Source: Brevibacterium picturae
Lineage (GTDB): Bacteria > Actinomycetota > Actinomycetes > Actinomycetales > Brevibacteriaceae
DNA length: 64,000 bases
Assembly (NCBI RefSeq): GCF_900105045.1
Contig: NZ_LT629739.1
Location: 3,100,001-3,164,000, forward strand
Direction: 5' to 3'
The notes beneath the pieces are model-generated. The model saw only the letters and a program-made list of their open reading frames with translations. It had not been told where the DNA came from and made no database searches. Shown in pieces: positions 16,205-23,927 of this stretch (the stretch's first letter is position 1; every line of letters begins with the position of its first letter). The position numbers and the translations under genes were made by a program.

Positions 16205-16345
16205 TCAGCAGCAGCGCCAACGCTCGCCGCCAGTGAGTGACTCGGCGACAGCCAGGCGGACGCTATGCTGGCTGCACAGAGCCGCTAGGCTGGCGGCGAT
16301 CGCGGCAGCGTTGTCCTCATGCACCTCGTAGCCGGGGATCGACAC
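16205..16345 (-). pseudogene. CinA-family (nicotinamide-nucleotide amidase) N-terminal remnant
   Basis: A GTG at 16345 opens a 46-codon frame ending in CSQHSVRLAVAESLTGGERWRCC. LAVAESLTGG matches the opening beta strand and catalytic Ser region of the CinA C-terminal amidase domain (AESxTGG). The domain should run about 150 residues, but here it stops 6 codons later. This is a 3'-deleted or frameshifted gene. It is only 8 bp downstream of the ChaB-like gene on the same strand, suggesting a former two-gene unit. Confidence 0.55.
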
Positions 16346-16352
16346 CCGAGTC

Positions 16353-16769
16353 TCAGGAACTCTTGCTGGTGGCTCGGTTGCTCTCCTTCTCAAGCGCGTC
16401 GACGAGCTGCTTCTTGGTCATCGTCGATCGACCGGAGATGTCGAGTTTCTTCGCTTCCTTGTACAGATGGTCCTTCGAGGCCTTCGCATCGACACCATCT
16501 GCGGTCTTGCGGTTCGTGTTCTTGCCGCCGGCGCTCTGTGCGTCAGACGGACCGGAGGACTTCTTCGGCTTCCAACTGTCACCGACCTTCTCGTACGTGT
16601 GCTTCAGCGCGTCATAGGCGACCTGGTGGGCACGCTTCTCATCGTCGTACTCTTCCATCGCAGAGTCGTAGGCCTTGGCGAAAGTGCGCTGAGCCTTCTG
16701 ATCCGACTTCTTCAGCGTGGACGGCAGTTCTGACTGTTTGGGCTTACCTGATGCAGTGGTTTTCGGCAC
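16353..16769 (-). CDS. ChaB-like protein with C-terminal Rho-N/SAP-like domain
   Basis: Residues ~14-65 match the ChaB domain (LPSTLKKSDQKAQRTFAKAYDSA... ending HTYEKVGDSWKPK), a small fold first named after a cation-transport regulator. A Lys/Ser-rich linker follows, and the C-terminal ~45 residues (DHLYKEAKKLDISGRSTMTKKQLVDALEK) form a Rho-N/SAP-type helical domain that often binds nucleic acid. I chose GTG 16769 (giving MPKTTASGK, the usual start of relatives) over GTG 16778, which lies 2 nt from the GAGGAG ribosome site. The molecular role of this fusion is not established. Confidence 0.75.
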   Translation of the reverse strand: MPKTTASGKPKQSELPSTLKKSDQKAQRTFAKAYDSAMEEYDDEKRAHQVAYDALKHTYEKVGDSWKPKKSSGPSDAQSAGGKNTNRKTADGVDAKASKDHLYKEAKKLDISGRSTMTKKQLVDALEKESNRATSKSS

Positions 16770-17059
16770 GATGACCACATCTCCTCACGCGTGTGGAGGT
16801 CACGGTTGTCGCCAGGATAGCCCAGAAGCACGATCACCGTAAGAGTGGTTCAGCTTCCACCCGGGGTGTTTACAAGCACTGGGATAGGTGCAAGTCTGAG
16901 GTAAGCGCTCGTATGTGCGGCATCGACGAAGAACGGAGCTGATTGGGCCACCGTGAATCGACCGAGGCGAGGGTCGAGTATTCTCCCTGGTCGCCCAGCC
17001 GATTGTGTACTTCCCGCGATCGTCGGCAGATGCCGACGAGGACAGATGAGGAGCTGATG

Positions 17060-18100
17060 ATGAACCTCGAAAATTTGCGCACCGTATATGACAATCAGGG
17101 GCCCTTCGCCACCATCTATCTGGAAGGACGCTCTCCCGCTGCCGATGCCGAGAAGCAGGTGCGGCTGCGGTGGGACGAACTCCGTGAGAACTTGGCGAAC
17201 GCCGGTGCGGCGGACGAGCTCCTGGCCCTCCTCGACGACGCGTTGATCGTTGACGACATCACCGAGGTCCAGACCGATGGTCGAATCCTCGTTGCCAATG
17301 CAGACGGGATCGTCCTCGACGAGCACTGGGACGCTGCACTCGGCACAGGCGACATTGCACACTATGGGAGGGTTCCTGAGCTGGGTGCCTATCTCCGCGA
17401 AGGAGTTCGCCTCGTCGATGTTGTCCTCATCATCGCCGACCAGGAAGGCGCGACCATCCGTGAGCTGCGGGTGTCACCTCAGCATGAGGCGAAGCAGCAC
17501 GATGAGTCGCTCGTCAGCGGCGATAACGATGAGGATATTCACGCGCCTCGTGAAGGGGCGATGTCGCACAATCAGATCCGGCGTCGTGCCGATGAGATCA
17601 TCAAAGACAACGCTCGCGCAGTTGCTGACCACGTTGATGCGATCGTTCGGGCCCGTGTCCCGGATCTCGTCGTCGTTGCCGGCGAGGTCCAGGGCCGAAC
17701 TGCCGTGAAGGCCGAGCTTTCGACCAGGGTCAACGAGCTTCTGGAAGAGACCTCGCAGGGAGGCACGGACGACGACGCTGCGGAGGAGGCGCTCTATGAC
17801 GCCTTGAAGTCGCTGGCCTCCGACCATGTGCAGGCGAAACAGAGCGAACAGACAGAGAACCTGTCCTACAGCAAGGCCCACGACCTCGCCGTGGAAGGGC
17901 AGAAGAAGGTCTCGCAAGCCGTTTCGCGCGGGGCTGTGGCGACCGTGCTCCTCAACTACGATGTCGGATCCGACGGTGAGGGCCCGATCCTGGCCGAGGC
18001 TGTTCTCTCCTCAGCCGAGGTCGGCCTCGTCGACGGTGACGTCGCAGACGGAATAGCGGCGATCCTGCGCTACGACGCCGCAACGGCCCTGGCGGACTGA
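17060..18100 (+). CDS. baeRF/Vms1-type (eRF1-like) protein, Rv2629 family
   Basis: The 346-aa protein resembles the bacterial/archaeal eRF1-like (baeRF, Vms1/Ankzf1-type) group: an N-terminal LRTVYDNQGPFATIYLEG domain, a central domain with VPDLVVVAGEVQGRTAVKAEL (where the family reads 'vvvaG....r..l...l'), and a C-terminal domain ending GVGDVADGIAAILRYDA-like (VDGDVADGIAAILRYDA). Eukaryotic Vms1 releases peptides from stalled ribosomes; Rv2629 of M. tuberculosis is dormancy-linked. Function here is inferred from family. Two ATGs (17057, 17060) follow GAGGAG; 17060 has the better spacing. Confidence 0.7.
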   Translation: MNLENLRTVYDNQGPFATIYLEGRSPAADAEKQVRLRWDELRENLANAGAADELLALLDDALIVDDITEVQTDGRILVANADGIVLDEHWDAALGTGDIAHYGRVPELGAYLREGVRLVDVVLIIADQEGATIRELRVSPQHEAKQHDESLVSGDNDEDIHAPREGAMSHNQIRRRADEIIKDNARAVADHVDAIVRARVPDLVVVAGEVQGRTAVKAELSTRVNELLEETSQGGTDDDAAEEALYDALKSLASDHVQAKQSEQTENLSYSKAHDLAVEGQKKVSQAVSRGAVATVLLNYDVGSDGEGPILAEAVLSSAEVGLVDGDVADGIAAILRYDAATALAD

Positions 18101-18116
18101 CCAGCGGCTGGCTGCA

Positions 18117-18160
18117 TTCCCGCATCCGACGGTGCCCACATACATCGTCGGGTGCGGGAA
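18117..18160. terminator. Convergent terminator after the baeRF-like gene
   Basis: TTCCCGCATCCGACG (18117-18131) pairs with CGTCGGGTGCGGGAA (18146-18160), 15 pairs with one wobble, and a 14-nt loop. It separates two converging genes. Confidence 0.75.
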
Positions 18161-18218
18161 ATCGCGTTGAGGCGATCGACCTCGGCGGGTCCCTGACTGA
18201 CGGGCAAATCCCGAACGT

Positions 18219-19256
18219 TCAGCCGTTGTCTGCGACGTAGACGCGTGAGCGTAATCGTTGGGCGTGGGTGATGTTCTTGACGTCGACATCACTGTCGAAT
18301 GTCGATCCCAGGGCACCGGCGACAACGCCCATCGCGGCACTGAGCCAAGCGATGTCCAGATAGTTGGTGAACTCCGCTCGCGGCCGATGGATGATCTGGG
18401 CCATGAATTCCGGGTCGATGACGATGAGGCTGGCGACCAGAATGCCCGCGACAAGCAGGATATAGAGTGCCCCCACGCAGATGACCAGGGTGAGGACGGT
18501 CGACAGGTTGTAGTAGAACACGACCTGGACGAGTCGTTTCCTGGATGGCCTGTCCCAGAGGCCGTTGACGGTCAGCAGCCACCCGACCATCACCGCGATC
18601 GAGATGAGTCCGATGGAGATCAGGCGCGCCGTCGACAGGTGGTGCGACATCTGCCAGATTGAGCTGTAGAAGATGCCGAACGCACCGGTGGCCGACGCCG
18701 CAGCCAGGGCGCGCGAGAGTTTTCGCGCCATGCGCAGTGGTTCGTTGGCCATGGTCATTCCGAGTACGAGCCGGGTGCCGCCGGTGAACGAGTGGGCGTG
18801 CAGGGTGCGGCGTCCGGAATCGGTTCGGGCGGACCACTGGCCCCGCTTCGGCAGGCTGTGCTGCGGAGCGGTGTGACCGTCGGGCAGCAGCTGATTCGCG
18901 CAGCTCATGAAGATTCTGAGCAGGCGACGCCTGGAAGTCACCGCGCCGAGGGTCGGATTCGAGACCACGGCGATTCTTCTGTCCGGCAGAACCTCGGCGA
19001 TCAGGGGCTTGTCTTGGGTGTGTCGGGGGATGTCTGTGAGCATGATGACGAAATCGGCGCTGGGGTAGCCGCTGACGACGGAATCGATCGTCGACATCTC
19101 CAATTGGTGGTCGGCTTGGACCCTGATGGTTTCGGAAACCGAGTCGACATGGACGTCTGCAACGAAGCTCTGCCTCAGCAGCTCTTCGAATCGGTCCTTG
19201 ATCGAGGTGACCCGGCGGCTCGGTGGGCCGGGATCAGCGATGAGGAGCAGATGCAT
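18219..19256 (-). CDS. Actinobacterial membrane protein of unknown function (345 aa)
   Basis: Residues 1-~120 look like a soluble alpha/beta domain (MHLLLIADPGPPSRRV..., then FVIMLTDIPRHTQDKPLIAEV and IAVVSNPTLGAV). Four hydrophobic helices follow in the C-terminal half, near 190-210, 220-240, 255-285 and 308-325. The same family is widespread in actinobacteria, and I recall it sometimes carrying a misleading folate-enzyme name; I see no folate-binding motif. The ATG at 19256 has only a weak ribosome site. It is convergent with the baeRF-like gene. Confidence 0.6.
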   Translation of the reverse strand: MHLLLIADPGPPSRRVTSIKDRFEELLRQSFVADVHVDSVSETIRVQADHQLEMSTIDSVVSGYPSADFVIMLTDIPRHTQDKPLIAEVLPDRRIAVVSNPTLGAVTSRRRLLRIFMSCANQLLPDGHTAPQHSLPKRGQWSARTDSGRRTLHAHSFTGGTRLVLGMTMANEPLRMARKLSRALAAASATGAFGIFYSSIWQMSHHLSTARLISIGLISIAVMVGWLLTVNGLWDRPSRKRLVQVVFYYNLSTVLTLVICVGALYILLVAGILVASLIVIDPEFMAQIIHRPRAEFTNYLDIAWLSAAMGVVAGALGSTFDSDVDVKNITHAQRLRSRVYVADNG

Positions 19257-19558
19257 CGCAAAGGGTGCTTTCGTCCATGGTGTCCTTCACGGGTGAGGTA
19301 ACGGGCCAATCGCCGACATTCCCACTCTCGCAGTGATCACGGCGTTTGAACAGCGACTGTCCCGACTTCGAGCAACTCCACACCGGGCATTCAGTGTGTC
19401 TTGACAATGCGGTGAGTCCACGATGCATCGAGTGAGCTGCGGCCTGGAGAAATCGCTTGTCCGGATGGAGGCGACACGGAGCGGGTCGCGTATTCTGATG
19501 TGGGGATGACGCAGGGTATCGTCAGCTGCGACAGCACGAGTGAAGGAGTAGACGGCAC
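19257..19558. other. Upstream region of galE
   Basis: About 300 bp without a gene. A good -35 TTGACA is at 19401-19406, though the matching -10 is weak. TATTCT near 19490 is an alternative -10. GAAGGAG (19542-19548) is the galE ribosome site. Confidence 0.45.
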
Positions 19559-20548
19559 ATGAGCGTTCTAGTGACCGGAGGAGCCGGCTACATCGGCTCC
19601 CACGTAGTGCGGCTGCTGGCCGAACGCGGCGATGACGTACTCATCGTCGACGACCTCTCCACCGGGATCGAGGACCGAGTCACCGGTCTGCCCATCGTCA
19701 ACCTGGACCTTTCCGCTTCCGACGCCGAGGACCGTCTCGTCGCCGCGATCGAGGACCACTCGGTCGATTCGATCATCCACTTCGCTGCGAAGAAGCAGGT
19801 GGGGGAGTCCGTCGAGCAGCCCATCATGTATTATCGCCAGAACATCGGCGGACTCACGAACGTCCTCGCCGCCGTCGAACGCACCGGCATCGAATCCCTC
19901 GTCTTCTCCTCCTCGGCCGCGACTTACGGCATGCCCGACGTCGCCATGGTCAAAGAAAACGTCGACTGCCAGCCGATCAACCCCTACGGTCAGACGAAGC
20001 TCATCGGCGAATGGATGATAGACAATGCGATCACCTCGGCGAGCATGCGGGGGCAGAAGTTCAACGCGGTGAAGCTGCGCTACTTCAACGTCGCCGGAGC
20101 TGGTTGGCCTGAGCTCGCCGACACCGCGGTAATGAACCTCATCCCGATCGTCCTCGGCCGCATCGCCGACGGTAAGGCCCCCATCGTCTTCGGCGATGAC
20201 TACGACACTGCAGACGGCACATGTGTGCGTGACTACGTCCACGTCAAGGACCTGGCCGAAGCGCACATCGCCGCGCTGGACTACATGAAGTCCGGCGCCA
20301 CCTCGGAGACGGTATTCAACGTGGGCACCGGCACCGGGGCATCGGTGAAGGAAGTCATCGACGCCATCGCCGAGGCGACTGGGCGTGACATCGTGCCCGA
20401 AATGGGCGAGCGTCGTGCCGGTGACCCGCCAGCGCTCGTCGCCGACGTCTCCCGCATCGGCGCGCTGTTGAGCTGGAAGGCCGAATACGATCTCGACGAA
20501 ATCGTGCGCAGCGCCGTCGAAGCCGCGGGAATGCTTCCGGAGGAGTAG
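19559..20548 (+). CDS. galE: UDP-glucose 4-epimerase
   Basis: The 329-aa extended short-chain dehydrogenase has an N-terminal NAD motif VTGGAGYIGSHVVRLL, SSSAATYG (catalytic Ser/Thr), NPYGQTKLIGE (the Y-x-x-x-K pair), LRYFNVAGA and CVRDYVHVKDLAEAH, all diagnostic of GalE. It interconverts UDP-glucose and UDP-galactose, supplying galactose for surface polysaccharide. GAAGGAG upstream supports the ATG. No galT or galK is adjacent, so a biosynthetic rather than catabolic role is likely. Confidence 0.93.
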   Translation: MSVLVTGGAGYIGSHVVRLLAERGDDVLIVDDLSTGIEDRVTGLPIVNLDLSASDAEDRLVAAIEDHSVDSIIHFAAKKQVGESVEQPIMYYRQNIGGLTNVLAAVERTGIESLVFSSSAATYGMPDVAMVKENVDCQPINPYGQTKLIGEWMIDNAITSASMRGQKFNAVKLRYFNVAGAGWPELADTAVMNLIPIVLGRIADGKAPIVFGDDYDTADGTCVRDYVHVKDLAEAHIAALDYMKSGATSETVFNVGTGTGASVKEVIDAIAEATGRDIVPEMGERRAGDPPALVADVSRIGALLSWKAEYDLDEIVRSAVEAAGMLPEE

Positions 20549-20667
20549 CTGCGTCCGCGGTGCAGGCTTCGATCTCCGCAGCTGATGCCACAATTAACAG
20601 ACGTTCATACTACGATGTGTAGAAGAACAGTCTGTGCCGTGCGGCAGAAGGTGGGAGAAGGTCGGAT

Positions 20668-21246
20668 ATGCGGAAGATCGTGCTGGCAGGATTGGCTCTT
20701 GTTCTGGCTGTGAGCGGATGCTCGACAGGGGCTTCGGAGCCCGAACAACCAGCGGAACGAACGGCCGCTGCGGACCTGCTGTCCCAGCACGGACTCAGCG
20801 ATATGGACGTCTCCGAGGTCATCGACCATCTCGACCGTGTTCCCGCAGCCGAGAGGTCGAAGTCCCTCATGGCCTCGGTCCGAACCGATCAGCTGCTGCT
20901 CACGGATGAGTCGGGAGACGTGGCTCTGGACCTGCCCGAAGGCAAGAGCTATATCTCGATCGCCCCATTCGTCGACCAGACGCACGAGTGCTTCTTTCAC
21001 AGTCTGACGACCTGCCTCGGTGAGATGGGCGATGAACCCGTGGAGGTCACGATTACCGACTCCGCGACTGGAGAAGATGTCATCGATGAGAAGACAAGAA
21101 CATTCGACAACGGCTTCGTCGGGTTCTGGGTGCCTCGGGGCATCTCGGGAACCATTGAGATTTCGTCCGACAGTCAGTCCGGGTCGACTGACTTCTCGAC
21201 GAAGCACGACGGCGCCACCTGCATCACCGACCTCCAACTGAGCTGA
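20668..21246 (+). CDS. cueP: CueP-family copper-binding lipoprotein
   Basis: The 192-aa product has a short signal with lipobox LAVSGC, so it is an exported lipoprotein. The body matches CueP: a helical N-terminal half (AADLLSQHGLSDMDVSEVIDHLD), then DQTHECFFHSLTTCLGEMGDEP containing the conserved Cys-x-x-x-His...Cys cluster, and a C-terminal Cys in DGATCITDLQLS. CueP of Salmonella binds periplasmic copper and helps deliver it to superoxide dismutase; a Gram-positive version would act outside the membrane. GAGAAGG precedes the ATG. It lies next to, but opposite, the ArsR-CDF operon, forming a small metal-homeostasis block. Confidence 0.8.
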   Translation: MRKIVLAGLALVLAVSGCSTGASEPEQPAERTAAADLLSQHGLSDMDVSEVIDHLDRVPAAERSKSLMASVRTDQLLLTDESGDVALDLPEGKSYISIAPFVDQTHECFFHSLTTCLGEMGDEPVEVTITDSATGEDVIDEKTRTFDNGFVGFWVPRGISGTIEISSDSQSGSTDFSTKHDGATCITDLQLS

Positions 21247-21271
21247 TTTGGTCGATGGCGGCTGAGCCGAC

Positions 21272-22279
21272 TCACGTCGAGGTGGTGGCCGCCGGGGCGA
21301 GGACGACTTCGCCCACGCTGGGCAGAGCACACCTTATTCGGGCCTCCGCTTTGTGCTGAAGGCTGGCGAACTCCGCCAGCGAATACGCTCCGGCGGTGGT
21401 GACGACGGCGTGGACGTGGAGGCGGTGTCCGATCCAGCGCACCTGCAGCCGTGAAACCTCAACGATCTGCGGAATCCCTTCAATCGCCTCGGCGGCTCGT
21501 GCCGTCAGGGTGGGGTCGATCCCGTCGAGAAGGCGCTGCCCGATGTCCTTGGCGGTGGTGATGAGGAGAATGACGATCGCCAGGGAGATGAGGATTCCGA
21601 CCGCGGGGTCGGCCCAGGGCAGACCGAGCCACACTCCGATGACTCCGGCGACGACGGCGAGCGAGGTCAGTCCGTCGGTTCGCGCGTGGATGCCGTCGGC
21701 AACGAGCGCTGCCGATCCGATTCTCCGGCCGACTCGGATCCGATAGACAGCGACGAACTCGTTGCCGAGGAAACCGATGATTCCGGCCGCAAGCACCCAT
21801 CCCGTGTGGTCAATCGTGCGTGGTTCGACGAGGCGATTGATCGATTCGACGCCGGCGAGGGCGGCGGAGGCCGCGATCATCACCACGATGAACAGGCCGG
21901 CCAGATCCTCGGTTCGACCCAGCCCGTAGGTGAATCTCTTCGTCGGAAGTCGGCGTGAGAGCGTGAACGCGATCCACAGCGGGATGGCCGTCAGCGCATC
22001 GGCGAAGTTGTGGATGGTGTCAGCGAGCAGCGCCACCGACCCGCTGATCGCGACGACGGTGACCTGCAGTGCGGCGGTGGTGAGGAGGGCGATCAGGGAG
22101 ATTTTTACGGCTCTGATCCCCTGTGAGCTCGCTTCGAGTGCATCGTCGATCGAGTCGCTGGCATCGTGGCTGTGCGGAACGAACATGCCGTAGATGACGC
22201 CTTTGAGTCCGCTCGGATGATGGTGATCGTGGCTGTGCTGATGGCTGTGGCTGTTTGGGTGCTGCTCGGGGGCGGCCAT
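21272..22279 (-). CDS. Cation diffusion facilitator (CDF) metal exporter
   Basis: The 335-aa protein begins with a His-rich segment (SHSHQHSHDHHH) typical of Zn/Co/Cd-binding CDF proteins. It then has six helices, with the metal-site motifs LADTIHNFAD (helix 2) and DGIHARTD (helix 5), and a soluble C-terminal domain carrying VRWIGHRLHVHAVV. CDF proteins exchange Zn2+, Cd2+ or Co2+ for protons. I start at ATG 22279, because the upstream arsR stop and this ATG form TGA-C-ATG, a coupled arrangement; GTG 22297 is an alternative. Expression is presumably de-repressed with arsR by metal. Confidence 0.88.
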   Translation of the reverse strand: MAAPEQHPNSHSHQHSHDHHHPSGLKGVIYGMFVPHSHDASDSIDDALEASSQGIRAVKISLIALLTTAALQVTVVAISGSVALLADTIHNFADALTAIPLWIAFTLSRRLPTKRFTYGLGRTEDLAGLFIVVMIAASAALAGVESINRLVEPRTIDHTGWVLAAGIIGFLGNEFVAVYRIRVGRRIGSAALVADGIHARTDGLTSLAVVAGVIGVWLGLPWADPAVGILISLAIVILLITTAKDIGQRLLDGIDPTLTARAAEAIEGIPQIVEVSRLQVRWIGHRLHVHAVVTTAGAYSLAEFASLQHKAEARIRCALPSVGEVVLAPAATTST

Positions 22280-22280
22280 G

Positions 22281-22643
22281 TCAGGGTCGTTCTGCACTGT
22301 CCGCGGCGTGGTGGTGGGTGCGTCCTACGGTGTGCTCGGCCTGCTCGATGGCGTCGACGACGAGTCGTCGAGCGTGCTCATCGGTGAGCCGGTAGAAGAC
22401 CTTCGTCCCCTCGTGTCGCGTCGTGACCATCCGGGACATCCGCAAACGCGCCAGATGCTGCGAGACGGAGGTCGGGGATTTGTCGACGATGTCGGCGAGG
22501 TGATTGACCGAGAGCTCGTCATCGCGCAGCGCCAGGATGATCTTCACGCGGGTGGCATCGGCCAGGAGGCTGAAGACTTCGACGGCAAGATCGACGAACT
22601 CACTGTCAGGTGTGAGCGTGCATGACTTATTATCTGCGTACAT
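22281..22643 (-). CDS. ArsR/SmtB-family metal-sensing repressor
   Basis: The 120-aa winged-helix protein has SLLADATRVKIILAL, LADIVDKSPTSVSQHLARLRMSRMV (recognition helix) and GTKVFYRLTDEHARRLV (wing), the ArsR/SmtB pattern. The C-terminus carries His residues (RTHHHAADSAER) and an Asp/His-bearing alpha5 (DEHARRLVVDAIEQAEH) like the Zn/Co/Ni sensors SmtB, CzrA and NmtR. ATG 22643 has no ribosome site, and TATTAT lies 6 nt upstream, so the mRNA is likely leaderless. It is translationally coupled to the CDF gene downstream. A large AT-rich inverted repeat covers its start. Confidence 0.88.
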   Translation of the reverse strand: MYADNKSCTLTPDSEFVDLAVEVFSLLADATRVKIILALRDDELSVNHLADIVDKSPTSVSQHLARLRMSRMVTTRHEGTKVFYRLTDEHARRLVVDAIEQAEHTVGRTHHHAADSAERP

Positions 22644-22657
22644 ACGAAGATAATAAG
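22626..22657. promoter_or_regulatory. ArsR-type operator overlapping the arsR start codon
   Basis: A 15-bp arm CTTATTATCTGCGTA (22626-22640), 2-bp spacer, and arm TACGAAGATAATAAG (22643-22657), one mismatch. It spans the -10 TATTAT and the initiation codon. Such AT-rich dyads are typical of autoregulated ArsR/SmtB repressors. Confidence 0.75.
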
Positions 22658-22679
22658 ATAATCGCGTCGTGAGAGCAAT

Positions 22680-22815
22680 GCAACAGGAGTGTGCGGAACT
22701 CGGCCCCGCTTCGGAGGGCGAATCCGGGCATCGAGTTCTCGCAGTCGGGGCAGGTGGGCTTCGACGGTGAATTCGGGGACCCAGCAGGGGCATTTGCGCA
22801 GAATCCAGATTGGGC
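22680..22815 (-). pseudogene. Remnant of a methyltransferase 3' end
   Basis: The minus strand encodes IWILRKCPCWVPEFTVEAHL then PRLRELDAR, nearly the same as the C-terminus of the methyltransferase at 27534-28286 (IVWILRKCPWWVPDFTVDAH and onward). Bases 22726-22810 and 27605-27689 agree at 78 of 85 positions by eye. No start codon, SAM-binding motif or full domain is left. It lies between arsR and the hydrolase gene, with no other gene in that gap. Confidence 0.75.
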
Positions 22816-22889
22816 AATATGTATGGGCCATAGGTGCAGGGAAGCCCGATACGTACAAGAAGCAGCCGCTGCGCCGTCGAGTTGCTCAA

Positions 22890-23873
22890 CTACGTGCCGG
22901 TGGCGGCAGCGATGCAGGATTCGAGCCAGGCGGCCACCTCGGCCGCTAACTGCGTCGGTGCTTCGATCGGCACGAGATGTCCCGCGCCTGGGAAGTGAGT
23001 GATGTCCGTGTCTCGGGGCAGGGCATGGGCGAGTCGTTCGGCCTGCTCCACGGAGATCCACTGATCATCATCTCCCCACCCGATGCGCACCGGGCAGCGG
23101 ACCTCGCCGAGGCGGTCGACGATCGGCTGCGTGTGCGCAGGTGAGAGCTGGGTGATCTGACGGTAGAAGGCCCGCTGTCCCGCGGCCGTGGCCCAGGGTG
23201 CGGTGAGCTCATCGAGCCAGGATGCGGTGAGTGTCGAAGGCCCGTCCGTGCTGCCGCTTCCCGCGATGTATTCGCGCACGAGAGCACGGTGGAGACGAGG
23301 TGGGAGAGCGGCAAACGCAGATTCGTTCTCTGCGACGAGCTGGAAGAACGGCGAACCCCACGGAGTGAGCGTGACGACGTCGAGCAGGTAGAGCGACGCG
23401 AAATCGAGCCCCTCGAGCAGGTGCGCGCCCAGTGCCACGGCGCCGCCGATGTCGTGGGCGATGACATGCGGAGTCTCAAGCTTCCAATAGTCGAGGAGGT
23501 CTCCCAGCCGGCGTCGTTGGGCGATGAGATCGACGGGCGGGCCCACCTCGGCGGGGGACTCGTCAGGGATGGGGATGGACTCACCGTACCCGGGCATGTC
23601 CCACAGGTGGACCCGGAAGCGCTGGCCGAGCTCGCGGGCGAGCGGCATCCACATGTGCGAGGACCAGGGCGTTCCGTGGCAGATGACGATATCACCGAGG
23701 CTGTCGCGGCTGCTGTGACCTGGGCGTGGTTCGACGATGCGGGTGGCCACCTCGGTGCCGTTGTCCAGGGTGACAGTGTGCGAAGTCGACACTGTTGACA
23801 CTGTTGGCTTCGAGCTGGCGGGAGTCGGGCCGGTGTGCGGCGTGTCTGCGGGCGCGGTCGGTCGGGTACTCAT
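22890..23873 (-). CDS. Alpha/beta hydrolase with Asp nucleophile (dehalogenase/epoxide-hydrolase type)
   Basis: The 327-aa protein has HGTPWSSHMW (oxyanion HG-P motif), a nucleophile elbow IAHDIGGAVAL in which Asp replaces the usual Ser, an acid in IGWGDDDQWI and a catalytic His in GAGHLVPIEAP. Asp-nucleophile hydrolases include haloalkane and fluoroacetate dehalogenases and epoxide hydrolases. The cap region (~150-230) has no diagnostic residue I can name. ATG 23873 is 6 nt from the -10 TAGATT, so the mRNA is leaderless. It is divergent from a MerR regulator and driven by a MerR-type 19-bp-spacer promoter. The N-terminal ~35 residues are Pro/Thr/Ser-rich. Confidence 0.8.
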   Translation of the reverse strand: MSTRPTAPADTPHTGPTPASSKPTVSTVSTSHTVTLDNGTEVATRIVEPRPGHSSRDSLGDIVICHGTPWSSHMWMPLARELGQRFRVHLWDMPGYGESIPIPDESPAEVGPPVDLIAQRRRLGDLLDYWKLETPHVIAHDIGGAVALGAHLLEGLDFASLYLLDVVTLTPWGSPFFQLVAENESAFAALPPRLHRALVREYIAGSGSTDGPSTLTASWLDELTAPWATAAGQRAFYRQITQLSPAHTQPIVDRLGEVRCPVRIGWGDDDQWISVEQAERLAHALPRDTDITHFPGAGHLVPIEAPTQLAAEVAAWLESCIAAATGT

Positions 23874-23879
23874 ATTGTG

Positions 23880-23910
23880 AATCTAGAACTTCAGGTTGGC
23901 CTGAAGTCAA
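23880..23910 (-). promoter_or_regulatory. MerR-type promoter with 19-bp spacer and operator palindrome
   Basis: On the minus strand: -35 TTGACT (23905-23910), 19-nt spacer (23886-23904), -10 TAGATT (23880-23885), then N6 and ATG. The over-long spacer is the hallmark of MerR-activated promoters. A perfect dyad ACTTCAGG-TTGG-CCTGAAGT (23888-23907) fills the spacer. Confidence 0.8.
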
Positions 23911-23927
23911 GGTGTCAGACTGTTGTT

